Assembly: GCA_001899085.1 (NCBI GenBank) | Contig: MKVB01000002.1 | Coordinates: 638,602 to 702,601 of the forward strand | Direction: 5' to 3' | DNA length: 64,000 bases | DNA from: Devosia sp. 66-14 | GTDB taxonomy: Bacteria; Pseudomonadota; Alphaproteobacteria; Rhizobiales; Devosiaceae | Part shown: piece by piece, positions 34,421-43,390 of the stretch | How positions within the stretch are numbered: the first letter of the stretch is position 1 | Layout of the letters: each line of letters starts with the position of its first letter | Program-made: the position numbers and the translations under genes | The notes under the pieces: generated by a model | The model's database searches: none | What the model was told of the DNA's origin: nothing | Seen by the model: only the letters and a program-made list of their open reading frames with translations

Positions 34421-35424
34421 CTATCAGTGAGTTCTTCTACGATCGGTCGATGGAACTGCCATCCGAGTTGCTCGTCGGCGCCATCGACAGCCACGTCCAT
34501 GCCGGCCCGGTGCTGCGCTCCAACCCGGGCCATCAGGACCCCTTCGAAGTGGCCATCGAGGCGCGGGAAGCGGGGATGCGGGCCATCGTCTATTACGATG
34601 TGTTCGGCTGGGCCTCGGGCACCGCCTGGATGGTCAACCGGCATGTGCCGGGGATCAAGACCTTCGGCGGCTACCTGATGAACTCGGCGCATGGCGGGCT
34701 CAACCCCCGCTCGGTGCGCACCGCGCTCTACATGGAGGAAGGGTGTCGGTTCATCAGCTTCGGCTCGCACTGCACCTATTTCTCGGCCAGCCGGGAGTCG
34801 ACGATCATCGACGGGCAACTGGTGCCGTTCAAGGATGCCTATCCGGAATTCGTCAAGGAGGAGCTGAGCCGCGCCATCCGCATTCCGGAGGAGGGGCCGA
34901 TCTCGGATGATCTGGCCGAGATCCTGCAGATGGTGGCCGACCACCCGGATGTCTATCTCAACACCGGCCATGTCTCGGGGCCCGAGGTGCTGCGCATCCT
35001 CGACCTCGCCGAGGAGTTCGGCATCCACAAGGTGCTGATCGCCCATCCGGCGCGCCAGCAGCTCAGCATCGAGCAGCAGAAGGATGCGGCGCGCCGCGGC
35101 TTCTTCCTCGAGGGGTGCCTGGTCGACTGGCTCTACCCGCATGCGCCGCGCACCCACTATTATGTCGAGAAGAAATACATGGACCGCTCGGGCGACCTGC
35201 CGCGGCTGAGGCGCACCGCGACGCAGTGGATGGGAGACATCCGCGAGGTCGGGCCGGAGCATTTCGTGCTCGGTACCGATTACGGCATCCGCGCCGCCTC
35301 GACGCCGGTGCAGGGGATGCGCACGCTGATCACCACGCTGCTCGACTACGAGTTCACCCCCGACGAAATCCGCACCATGACCGCGCATAACCCGGCGCGG
35401 CTCATCGGCCTCGATCCGGTCTGA
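34417..35424 (+). CDS. DUF6282-like amidohydrolase-fold protein, copy 1
   Basis: 335 residues with metal-hydrolase features: HVHAG (near residue 25), NTGHVSG, LIAHPARQ and GTDYG, in the order of an amidohydrolase-type barrel. I place it in the DUF6282 family by motif pattern, not by search. It is about two-thirds identical by eye to the next gene (FGWASGTAWMVNR, LMNSAHGG and FGSHCTY are shared). Coupled to the importer ATPase. Reaction unknown; amide or ring hydrolysis is likely given the allantoinase-like gene that follows. Confidence 0.7.
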   Translation: MTISEFFYDRSMELPSELLVGAIDSHVHAGPVLRSNPGHQDPFEVAIEAREAGMRAIVYYDVFGWASGTAWMVNRHVPGIKTFGGYLMNSAHGGLNPRSVRTALYMEEGCRFISFGSHCTYFSASRESTIIDGQLVPFKDAYPEFVKEELSRAIRIPEEGPISDDLAEILQMVADHPDVYLNTGHVSGPEVLRILDLAEEFGIHKVLIAHPARQQLSIEQQKDAARRGFFLEGCLVDWLYPHAPRTHYYVEKKYMDRSGDLPRLRRTATQWMGDIREVGPEHFVLGTDYGIRAASTPVQGMRTLITTLLDYEFTPDEIRTMTAHNPARLIGLDPV

Positions 35425-35438
35425 GGGGAGCGGGCGTC

Positions 35439-36431
35439 ATGGCGACTTACGAACCCTTCTACAACCGCACCATGGAACTGCCCGAGGAGCTGCTGGTCGG
35501 CGCCATCGACAGCCATGTGCATGCCGGACCGGTGCTGCGCTCCAACCCGGGGCATTTCGACCCGATCCAGGTGGCGGAGATGGCGCGAGCGGCGGGCATG
35601 CGCACCATCCTCTACTACGACGTGTTCGGCTGGGCCTCGGGCACGGCCTGGATGGTCAACCGCTACATGAAGGACTTCCGCACCTATGGCGGATACCTGA
35701 TGAACTCGGCGCATGGCGGCATGAACCCGCGCGCCGTGCGCACGGCGCTGAACCTGGGCGATGGCTGCCGGATGATCAGCTTCGGCTCGCACTGCACCTA
35801 TCACTCGGCCTCGACGGAATCGACGCTGGTCGAGGGCAAGCTGGTGCCGTTCAAGGACGCGATCCCCGGCTTTGCCGAGAAGGAACTGAGCCGCGCCGTG
35901 CGCATCCCGCTCGATGGGCCGGTGCCGGATGAGCTCAAGCAGATCCTCGAAATGGTGGCCGAGCGCCCCGAGGTCTATCTCAATACCGGGCACGTGTCGG
36001 GACCCGAGGCGCTGCGGGTGGTGGAACTGGCCGAAGAGTACGGGATCAGGAAGGTGCTGGTGGCGCACCCGGCGCGCCAGCTGCTGACCATCGAGCAGCA
36101 GAAGGAAGTGGCGCGCAAGGGCTTCTTCCTCGAAGCCTGCGCCGTCGATTTCGGTGGACCGTGGATGCCGCAGACCCACTACTATGTCGAGCGCGAGCTG
36201 ATGGACATGGGCTCGATCGTGCATGGCCGGGCGATGAGCTGGCTGCAGGGCATCCGCGATGTCGGGCCTTCGCAGTTCGTGCTGGCCACCGATTACGGGG
36301 TGCGCGTGCTGCCATCGCCGATCGAAGGGATGCGGATGATGATCTCGATGCTGCTGTATTTCGGCTTCTCGGTGGAGGAAGTGCAGACCATGACCGCCAC
36401 CAACCCGGCACGACTGATCGGATTGGACTGA
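35439..36431 (+). CDS. DUF6282-like amidohydrolase-fold protein, copy 2
   Basis: 330 residues, tandem paralogue of the previous gene with the same metal-type motifs (HVHAG, NTGHVSG, LVAHPARQ, ATDYG). It diverges mainly at 215-260 (ACAVDFGGPWMPQT against GCLVDWLYPHAPRT), a likely substrate-facing stretch. Fourteen bases separate the two genes. The pair could be sequential hydrolases, hetero-oligomer subunits or enzymes for two related substrates. Confidence 0.7.
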   Translation: MATYEPFYNRTMELPEELLVGAIDSHVHAGPVLRSNPGHFDPIQVAEMARAAGMRTILYYDVFGWASGTAWMVNRYMKDFRTYGGYLMNSAHGGMNPRAVRTALNLGDGCRMISFGSHCTYHSASTESTLVEGKLVPFKDAIPGFAEKELSRAVRIPLDGPVPDELKQILEMVAERPEVYLNTGHVSGPEALRVVELAEEYGIRKVLVAHPARQLLTIEQQKEVARKGFFLEACAVDFGGPWMPQTHYYVERELMDMGSIVHGRAMSWLQGIRDVGPSQFVLATDYGVRVLPSPIEGMRMMISMLLYFGFSVEEVQTMTATNPARLIGLD

Positions 36432-36432
36432 G

Positions 36433-37833
36433 GTGAGCGGTTTCGATCTCTATATCCGCAACGGACGCGTCGTCACCGAGGAGCGCGAGTTTCTCGGCGG
36501 CGTCGCGGTGACGGGCGGCCGCATCGCGCAACTGGTGGAGGGCAATCCGCCGCTCGAGGCGCTGGAGGAAATCGACGCCGGCGGGTTGCTGCTGCTGCCC
36601 GGGCTGGTCGACGCCCATGTGCATTTCTCCGAGCCGGGGCGGGGACACTGGGAAGGGTTCGAGACCGGCAGCCGCGCCGCGGCGGCCGGCGGCGTCACCA
36701 GTTTCGTCGAGATGCCGCTCAATGCGCATCCGCCCACCATCAACGCCGAGGCATTGCGGCTGAAGCAGGCCGCGGCGGCGGTGAGCCATGTCGACTATGC
36801 GCTGTGGGGCGGGCTGGTGGAGGACAACCTCGCCGATCTCGCGGACCTCCAGGCCGGCGGCGTCGTCGGGTTCAAGGCGTTCATGGTCACGGCGACGGAT
36901 TTTCCGCGCTCCGATGCGCGGATCATGCGCGAGGGCATGGCGCAGATCGCCAGCTTCGGCTCGTTCCTCGCGGTGCATGCCGAGGACGAGGAAATGACCG
37001 GCCGGCTGACGATGGCGTTGCGCGCCGCGGGGCGGACGGATCGGGCGGCGTGGGGCGAGGCGCGGCCGATCGCGGCCGAACTCACGGCGATCGACGAGGC
37101 CATCGGGCTCGCCGAGGCGACCGGGGCGCGGCTCCATATCGTGCATGTCTCGTGTGCCGAGGGCATCGACCGGATCAGCGCCGCCAGGGCGCGCGGCGTG
37201 GCGGTGACGTCGGAGACCTGCGCCCACTACCTGTTCTTCGACGAGACCGATCTCGAACGGCTGGGGCCGGTGGCCAAATGCGCACCGCCGCTGCGCGCCC
37301 CGGCCGAGCGGGAAGCACTGTGGGACCGGGTGCTGGCCGGAGCGGTGGACGTGATCACCTCCGACCACTCGCCCTGCCTCCGGGAAGAAAAGACCGCCGG
37401 CGACGCCGACATCTTCGAGGCCTGGGGCGGGATTTCCGGCGTGCAGTCGACGCTGCCGGCGCTGCTCACCGAAGGCGTGGCCAAGCGCGGGCTGCCGCTG
37501 CCCGACCTGGTGCGGATGACGGCGGCCAACCCGGCGCGGCTGTTCGGCCACTACCCCAAAAAGGGCAGCCTGTCGGCCGGCGCCGATGCCGACCTGGTGC
37601 TGGTCGATCCGGACCGTCGCTTCACGCTGCAGGCGGCGGACCTCGAATACCGCAACCCGCATAGCGCCTATGTCGGCGCTCAGTTTTTAGGCAGTGTGCA
37701 GAAAACGATCAGCCGCGGGTTGACTGTGTTCGACGGGGGACGAATTATCGGCCCCGCGGGACACGGCGAGCGGCTCGACGGGGCGGGCCTGGCGCTATCC
37801 GGCAGATCTCGAACAGGCGGCGGACGGGCTTAG
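36433..37833 (+). CDS. Cyclic amidohydrolase (allantoinase/dihydropyrimidinase-like)
   Basis: 466 residues. The metal motif HVHFSEPGR (near residue 60), VGFKAFM (carboxylated-Lys position), LHIVHVSCAEG, ETCAHYLFF and the allantoinase-type ITSDHSPC with WGGISGVQ are all present. The closest known chemistry is allantoinase (AllB); hydantoinase and other cyclic ureide or imide hydrolases remain possible. It begins with GTG two bases after the DUF6282 copy 2 stop. As the last metabolic gene of this operon it suggests the importer carries a cyclic ureide, lactam or imide. Confidence 0.8.
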   Translation: MSGFDLYIRNGRVVTEEREFLGGVAVTGGRIAQLVEGNPPLEALEEIDAGGLLLLPGLVDAHVHFSEPGRGHWEGFETGSRAAAAGGVTSFVEMPLNAHPPTINAEALRLKQAAAAVSHVDYALWGGLVEDNLADLADLQAGGVVGFKAFMVTATDFPRSDARIMREGMAQIASFGSFLAVHAEDEEMTGRLTMALRAAGRTDRAAWGEARPIAAELTAIDEAIGLAEATGARLHIVHVSCAEGIDRISAARARGVAVTSETCAHYLFFDETDLERLGPVAKCAPPLRAPAEREALWDRVLAGAVDVITSDHSPCLREEKTAGDADIFEAWGGISGVQSTLPALLTEGVAKRGLPLPDLVRMTAANPARLFGHYPKKGSLSAGADADLVLVDPDRRFTLQAADLEYRNPHSAYVGAQFLGSVQKTISRGLTVFDGGRIIGPAGHGERLDGAGLALSGRSRTGGGRA

Positions 37834-37838
37834 GGCAG

Positions 37839-40094
37839 ATGGGTTTTTCGGCGGGCGATACTCCAGTACAGACCGGCGTCTCGCTCGCCCGCCCGCTCTA
37901 CCGCGACGACGATGACGGGATGCAGGCGCTGCGGTTGCAGCACCTGTTGACCACCGACCCGGAAATCGCCGACCGGCAGAAGCTGATCGAACGGATGGAA
38001 CGGGCGATCGGCGTCACCGGCGCCCGCTGGGCGGCGCTGCTCCTGGGCGGGGAACGCGGCGTCGAAGTGCTGGTATCGGGCGATATTCCGCCGTCGATCC
38101 ACCGGCAGCTGGGCGAGGTGAGGCTGCGCGCGGGGGAAACGGTCAGCTTTCCCACCCACCTGATCAACCGGGCGGCCAGCCAGGGCTATGCCGTGGAGGG
38201 CGCGGTGCTGGCCGGCATCGAAGGGCCGCAAGGCCATGTGGTGCTCGGTTTTCCGCTGGCCGAGCGCGGGGCCCGGCGGCGCACCGAACTGGTGCGGCTG
38301 GTGGCCGACGATCTCAGCGGCCTGTTGCAGACCAGCGCGCTGATGGCGCAGAGCGAGCGCATCCGCAGCCACCTGTCGCTGGTGCACCGTCTGGGCCAGC
38401 AGGTGACCTCGATCCACAACCGGGCGGAACTGTTCGAGGAGATCACCCGGCTGATCCATCGCTCCCTAGGCTACGAGCATATCCAGCTGCTTTTGGTCGA
38501 CGAGGCGGCGGGCAGCACCGACCTGGTGCATGCGAGCGGGCCGTTTGCCGAGCAGCTGATGGCGGCGGGGTTCAGCGAAACCATCGGCCGCGGCATCATC
38601 GGGCGGGTGGCCGAAACCGGCAGGATCCGCATTTCGGCCGACGTGACGCAGGACACGCATTTCGTCTCGCACGCCATGCTGCCCAACACCGCCTCGGAAC
38701 TGGCCCTGCCGCTGCGGCTGGGGCAGCGGGTGATCGGGGTGCTCGATATCCAGAGCGACCGGCGCGATGCGTTCCGGCGTGACGACGTGATCCTCCTCCA
38801 GACCATTGCCGACCAGATCGCTCCGGCGATCGAACAGAACCGGCTGTTCGCGGCCGAGCGGCAGGAGCGCGAACTCGCCGACACGCTGGCCGACGTGTCG
38901 CGCATCATCTCGTCCAGCCTCGACCCCAGCCATGTGCTCGAGGCGGTGCTCAAGGAGCTGGGCCGGGTGGTGCCGCATCGCGGCTGCCGGGTGACGCTGC
39001 TGGGCGAGGATGGGCTGATGCGGGTGGTGGCGGCCAAGGGCTACCCCGATGACGCGCTGGTGCGCAGCGTGGTGTTCCGGCCCGAGGATGCGCCGCTCAG
39101 CGCGCCGGTGCTGCGCGACCACCGCACGCTGATCATCGGCGATGTCCGCACCCAGCTCGACTGGGTGTGGCAGCCTGGAACCGGGCAGGTGCGCTCGTGG
39201 TGCAGCGCCCCGCTGGTGCTGGGTGACGATTGCATCGGCTGGCTCTGCATCGACTGGCCGGAGCCGGATTTCTACAGCACCGAGCATGGCCGGGTGGTGC
39301 GTACCTTTGCCGACCAGGCCGTGGTGGCGATCGGCAACGCGCGGCTGTTCGCGCGCGCCACCGAGCTCAGCGAGGCGCTGGAGCAGAAGGTCGCGAGCCG
39401 CACGGCGCAACTGCAGGATGCGCGCGACGAGATCGCCCACAAGGCGCACGAATTGCAGGCGCTGCTGCGGCGGCTGGTGGGCGTGCAGGAAGAAGAGCGG
39501 CGGCGCATCGCCTATGACCTGCATGACAGCGTGGCGCAGTCGATCCTCGCCTCCACCTATGAACTGCAGGCGCTCAGGCGACGGGTGGTCGATCCGGAAT
39601 TCGACCAGCGGCTGACGCAGTGCCAGCGCATGCTCGACACCACGCTGCAGGAGATGAAGCAGATCATCTATGCCCTGCGGCCGACGGTGCTGGACGAGCT
39701 GGGGCTGATCCCGGCGCTCGAGAACTACCTGTCGTCGCTGCCGGCCAGCGTGTCGCTCGCCACCGATATCAGCGTCAGCGGCACGCCGTTCGCGCTCGGG
39801 CCGGAGGCCGACCTCGCGGTCTACCGCATCGTGCAGGAGGCGTGCCAGAACGCCGTCCGCCATGCCGGGGCGGAGCGGCTCGAGCTGCTGCTGGATTTCG
39901 CCCCGACGCGGCTCGAAGTGTCGATCCGCGACGATGGTTGCGGTTTCGCGCTCGATGCGGCCGAACAGGGGCTGGGCCTCGTCGGCATCCGCGAGCGGGC
40001 GAACGCGGTGGGCGGCGAGGTGTCGATCGACAGCCGCCCAGGGCAGGGGACCAACATCATCATCGGGGTGCCAGGTGGATCAGCAGCGCATTAA
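37839..40094 (+). CDS. Histidine kinase with three GAF domains (NarL-type, HisKA_3)
   Basis: 751 residues with no membrane span or signal peptide, so cytosolic. Three GAF-like sensor domains lie at about 50-180, 190-345 and 350-510. A short coiled stretch leads to the dimerisation helix with phospho-His near residue 563 (ERRRIAYDLHDSVAQS). The HATPase domain has EACQNAVRHAG, DDGCGF and GLGLVGIRER. It starts five bases after the cyclic amidohydrolase, and the response regulator overlaps its end. The tight link suggests it senses an intracellular metabolite of the imported compound. Confidence 0.88.
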   Translation: MGFSAGDTPVQTGVSLARPLYRDDDDGMQALRLQHLLTTDPEIADRQKLIERMERAIGVTGARWAALLLGGERGVEVLVSGDIPPSIHRQLGEVRLRAGETVSFPTHLINRAASQGYAVEGAVLAGIEGPQGHVVLGFPLAERGARRRTELVRLVADDLSGLLQTSALMAQSERIRSHLSLVHRLGQQVTSIHNRAELFEEITRLIHRSLGYEHIQLLLVDEAAGSTDLVHASGPFAEQLMAAGFSETIGRGIIGRVAETGRIRISADVTQDTHFVSHAMLPNTASELALPLRLGQRVIGVLDIQSDRRDAFRRDDVILLQTIADQIAPAIEQNRLFAAERQERELADTLADVSRIISSSLDPSHVLEAVLKELGRVVPHRGCRVTLLGEDGLMRVVAAKGYPDDALVRSVVFRPEDAPLSAPVLRDHRTLIIGDVRTQLDWVWQPGTGQVRSWCSAPLVLGDDCIGWLCIDWPEPDFYSTEHGRVVRTFADQAVVAIGNARLFARATELSEALEQKVASRTAQLQDARDEIAHKAHELQALLRRLVGVQEEERRRIAYDLHDSVAQSILASTYELQALRRRVVDPEFDQRLTQCQRMLDTTLQEMKQIIYALRPTVLDELGLIPALENYLSSLPASVSLATDISVSGTPFALGPEADLAVYRIVQEACQNAVRHAGAERLELLLDFAPTRLEVSIRDDGCGFALDAAEQGLGLVGIRERANAVGGEVSIDSRPGQGTNIIIGVPGGSAAH

Positions 40095-40722
40095 GGTCAT
40101 GATCGTCGACGACCACGAGATCTTCCGCCGCGGCGTGAAGAGCCTGCTGGAGGGTGAAGGCGACATGAAGGTGGTGGCCGAAGCGGGCAATGCCAACGAT
40201 GCGCTGGAGGAGCTGGTGCGGCGCAAGCCCGATGTGGTGACCATCGACATCCGGCTCGGCACCATGGACGGCATCCAGTTGGCGCGGCTGATCAAGGCGC
40301 GGGCCGATGCGCCCAAATGCATTATCCTCTCCACCTATGACGACCGGCAGTACCTGGTCGGGGCGCTGGAGGCGGGCGCCGATGCGTATCTGCTCAAGAC
40401 CAATTCCTACGAGACGCTGGCGCAGGCGATCCGCGCCATCCATGCCGGCGAGCGCACGCTGTCGGCCGAGCTGATCCCGGCAATGATGGAGGAATATCGG
40501 CGCGTGGCATCGCAGCAGATCCAGCGCGACAGCGGGCTCAGCCCGCAGGAGGTCAGGATGCTCAGGCTGCTCGCCGACGGCAGCCGTTCGCAGGACATCG
40601 CCAGCGAGATGGCGCTCACCGAGATCACCGTGAAGCGCAAGGTGCAGGAGATCACCACCAAGCTCAACGCCTCCAACCGCGTGCAGGCAGTGGCCGAGGC
40701 GATCAGACGCGGGGTGATTTAG
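40075..40722 (+). CDS. NarL/LuxR-type response regulator
   Basis: About 215 residues. The receiver domain has DDH near residue 11, phospho-Asp in TIDIRLGTMDG, Thr/Ser in ILSTYDD and Lys in LLKTN. The C-terminal LuxR HTH reads LSPQEVRMLRLLADGSRSQD through ITVKRKVQEI. The preferred GTG at 40075 overlaps the kinase stop by 20 bases. Partner of the GAF kinase; it probably activates the 28851-40722 genes. Confidence 0.88.
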   Translation: MDQQRIKVMIVDDHEIFRRGVKSLLEGEGDMKVVAEAGNANDALEELVRRKPDVVTIDIRLGTMDGIQLARLIKARADAPKCIILSTYDDRQYLVGALEAGADAYLLKTNSYETLAQAIRAIHAGERTLSAELIPAMMEEYRRVASQQIQRDSGLSPQEVRMLRLLADGSRSQDIASEMALTEITVKRKVQEITTKLNASNRVQAVAEAIRRGVI

Positions 40723-40751
40723 GGGCATCTTGTGCACGCCGCGCGCAGTCA

Positions 40752-40922
40752 GGATTCCTCTCCCGCTTGCGGAGGAGGGGGACCACGCGAAAGCGTGGTG
40801 GGAGGGGGGAGCCCCACGCACGAATGATGGGCGGACTGGGCGGAGGCCGGTGTTTGTGGCACCCCCCTCCCACCAGCCTTTCGGCTGGTCCCCCCTCCCC
40901 CGCAAGCGGGAGAGGAAATCCC
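40752..40922. repeat. Compound inverted repeat, CCTCTCCCGC family
   Basis: GGATTCCTCTCCCGCTTGCG and its imperfect complement at 40903-40922 flank two inner hairpins (CCACGCGAAAGCGTGG and CCAGCCTTTCGGCTGG). It fills the gap between the convergent response regulator and iminopeptidase genes. Likely bidirectional terminator. Confidence 0.8.
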
Positions 40923-40964
40923 GACTGCCGCCTCGGTGGGGAGGAATCCTGCTGCAAGTCGTGC

Positions 40965-42260
40965 CTAGGCCTTCAGCGGCCCACCTGCTTCCTTCACCAT
41001 CTCCACCAGCCGCTTGAACACGTCGCCGCTCTGACGGATGCCGTCATGTTCGTATTCGTTGGTGACCCAGTGCTGGAGGTTCCCGACCGCGGCGGCGGTT
41101 TCGAGCGACAGGCCGGCATCGACATAGAGATCGTCGAAATAGACCACGGCGCTGACCGGCACCTGGTTGGCGGCAAGCCGCTGCAGGTCGTAGAGCGCGG
41201 AGTAGCTCCGTCGCGCCGCCAGCGCCTCGACGCCGGCGCGGAACGGGCGGAGCGAGCGGATTTCCTCGAACATCCAAGGATACATCATCTCGCCGGTGAA
41301 CAGCAGCGGACGGGCCGACGGATCGAACTCGGGATGCTCGGCGCGGACCCGCTCGGCGGCCCAGTCGGTGGCGCCGGCGCCGTGACCGTAAATGCTCTCC
41401 TGCAGCGCGGCAAAGAGCGGGCCGCCGTCATAGCTGGTGAGGCTCATGACACTGGCGAGGAAGTGGTCGGATAGCCGGCCCGGGGCGGAGAAGGCTTCGT
41501 CGATCAGCCAGTGGACGTTCTCGTGGCCGGGCGCCATGCCGAGATCAATGCCGATGGTCTGCAGCCGTTTGACGGTGAGCCGGTCGCCATCGGGCAGGCG
41601 GACCTCGTTGCCGTCGATGAAATCGGCGATAGCGGCGACGCGGGCGACGTCGTCGGGATAGCGCTTGTAATAGAGCCGGCTCTTTGCTGCGGCGCGCGGG
41701 TAGGTGCGGCGGTAGACCTCGTCGGCATCGGGCTTGAGGCTGGCGAGGCCGCCGGCGACATAGCAGGCAGCGAGCGCTTCGGGGTAACGGCTCAAATAGG
41801 TGAGGGTGAGGAAGCCGCCATAGCTCTGGCCCAGCGATTCCCAGCGCTTGCCGGCGAACAGGGTTTTGCGGGCGTGCTCGAAATCGTCGACGATGGAATC
41901 GGCGCGGAAATGGCCGAGATAGTCGGCGGCGGCCTCTGCATCGGAGAACTGCGCCATGGTGGCGGCTTCGATGCGGGTGGAGCGACCGGTGCCGCGCTGG
42001 TCGGGCAGGATCACCCGATGCGTCTTCAGCGCCTCGGCCAGCCAGGACGGGCTGCCCTTGGTCGGACGCGGTGACTTGCCGCCGGGGCCGCCCTGCAGGA
42101 ACACCAATAGCGGCAGGTCGTCATGGCGCTTGGTCGGATCGACCACCTCGCGCAGGAACAGCTCGATCGACTGACCCTCGGGCTTCTGCCAATCGAGCGG
42201 CACCGGCAGCAGGTGATCGCGGATCAGCATGCCGGGGATGATGTATTCGGCGACGGGCAT
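40965..42260 (-). CDS. Prolyl iminopeptidase-like alpha/beta hydrolase (S33)
   Basis: 431 residues. The oxyanion motif QGGPGG, the DQRGTGRST segment and the nucleophile elbow GQSYGG are those of S33 prolyl aminopeptidases, which remove N-terminal Pro (or Hyp) from peptides. The acid lies in the C-terminal half and the His probably in NEYEHDG. No signal peptide, so it works on imported peptides. The ATG at 42260 has GGAGAGG upstream. It is last in a leftward operon after a peptide importer, with a repeat between. Confidence 0.85.
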   Translation of the reverse strand: MPVAEYIIPGMLIRDHLLPVPLDWQKPEGQSIELFLREVVDPTKRHDDLPLLVFLQGGPGGKSPRPTKGSPSWLAEALKTHRVILPDQRGTGRSTRIEAATMAQFSDAEAAADYLGHFRADSIVDDFEHARKTLFAGKRWESLGQSYGGFLTLTYLSRYPEALAACYVAGGLASLKPDADEVYRRTYPRAAAKSRLYYKRYPDDVARVAAIADFIDGNEVRLPDGDRLTVKRLQTIGIDLGMAPGHENVHWLIDEAFSAPGRLSDHFLASVMSLTSYDGGPLFAALQESIYGHGAGATDWAAERVRAEHPEFDPSARPLLFTGEMMYPWMFEEIRSLRPFRAGVEALAARRSYSALYDLQRLAANQVPVSAVVYFDDLYVDAGLSLETAAAVGNLQHWVTNEYEHDGIRQSGDVFKRLVEMVKEAGGPLKA

Positions 42261-42310
42261 TGAAGAACCTCTCCAGAGCTTTTTCACTGATGACCCGAGC
42301 CGGGCGCGAT

Positions 42311-42388
42311 GTCATCCCTGCGAAAGCAGGGACCCATCTCGCAGCCTACGCCAGCGGATAGTTGGGTCCCTGCTTTCGCAGGGATGAC
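42311..42388. repeat. Inverted repeat, GTCATCCCTGCGAAAGCAGG family
   Basis: GTCATCCCTGCGAAAGCAGG at 42311 and its complement ending at 42388 surround a short loop. Almost the same as 54940-55017 and close to 22871-22962. Lies between the iminopeptidase and DppB-type permease genes. Confidence 0.85.
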
Positions 42389-42436
42389 AGCCGGTGGGTG
42401 TGTCGGGATCGTGCTCAACGACATTCCTGCACACCC

Positions 42437-43390
42437 CTACCGCACGCGCGGGTCGAGCAGCACATACGCGATGTCGACGATGATGTTGGCGACGACGATG
42501 AAGAGGCCGCCGAGCAGCACCACGCCGATGATGATCGGCCGGTCCTGGTTGGCCACCGCCTGCACCGCGAGGGCGCCGACGCCCTGCAGGCCATAGACCT
42601 GTTCGATGACGATGGCGCCGCCGAGCAGCAGCGCGATATCGGCGCCGAGCTGGGTGGCGAGCGGGGTGAGGGTAGCGCGCATGCCGTGCTTCCACACCAC
42701 CTTTCGCTCCGAAAGCCCCTTGGCGCGGGCGGTGCGGATGTAATCCTCGCCCATCACTTCGAGCATCTGGCCGCGGGTGAGCCGGGCATAGACCGCGGCG
42801 GTGGTCAGCGCCAGCGTGGTCCAGGGGAGGATCAGGTGCCAGGCCCAGATCGCCGGGTTGGGCAGGAACGGCTTGAAGCCGCCGGCCGGGAACAGCATGA
42901 AGCCCGATTGCCGGGGCAGGAAATAGAACAGGTAGAGCGACATCATGCCGAGCACGAAGGTCGGAAAGCTGAGGCCGATGAGGATGAAGCCCTGGCCGAG
43001 CCGATCGCGCACTCCGCCGGGATGGCGGGCCGACATGATGCCGATGGGGATGCCGACGGCAAGCCAGACCAGGACGCCACCCACCACCAGCGACAGGGTG
43101 GCGGGCAGGCGGTTGAAGATCAGCTTCGCGACCGGCTGCTGGTTGCGGTAGGAAAAGCCGAGATCGCCGGTCACGGCCTTGCCGAGAAAGCTCAGATATT
43201 GCTCGTGGATCGGCCGGTCGAGGCCGAGATTGGTGCGGATCTGGATCAGCTGCGTCTCGGTCGCCTTGTCGCCCGCCACCATGCGGGCCGGATCGCCCGG
43301 GGCGACGAAGAACAGGAAGAACACGAACATGCTGAGCGTCAAAAGGATCAGCGCGCCGAACGCCACCCGCCCGAGGAGATAGCGGATCAT
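42437..43390 (-). CDS. ABC transporter permease, DppB type
   Basis: 317 residues. First span MIRYLLGRVAFGALILLTLS, then FFVAPGDPARMVAGDKAT, further spans, the EAA loop RTARAKGLSERKVVWKHGMR and a C-terminal VDIAYVLLDPRVR. The ATG at 43390 overlaps the stop of the DppC-type gene (ATGA). Part of the third peptide-type importer. Confidence 0.9.
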   Translation of the reverse strand: MIRYLLGRVAFGALILLTLSMFVFFLFFVAPGDPARMVAGDKATETQLIQIRTNLGLDRPIHEQYLSFLGKAVTGDLGFSYRNQQPVAKLIFNRLPATLSLVVGGVLVWLAVGIPIGIMSARHPGGVRDRLGQGFILIGLSFPTFVLGMMSLYLFYFLPRQSGFMLFPAGGFKPFLPNPAIWAWHLILPWTTLALTTAAVYARLTRGQMLEVMGEDYIRTARAKGLSERKVVWKHGMRATLTPLATQLGADIALLLGGAIVIEQVYGLQGVGALAVQAVANQDRPIIIGVVLLGGLFIVVANIIVDIAYVLLDPRVR

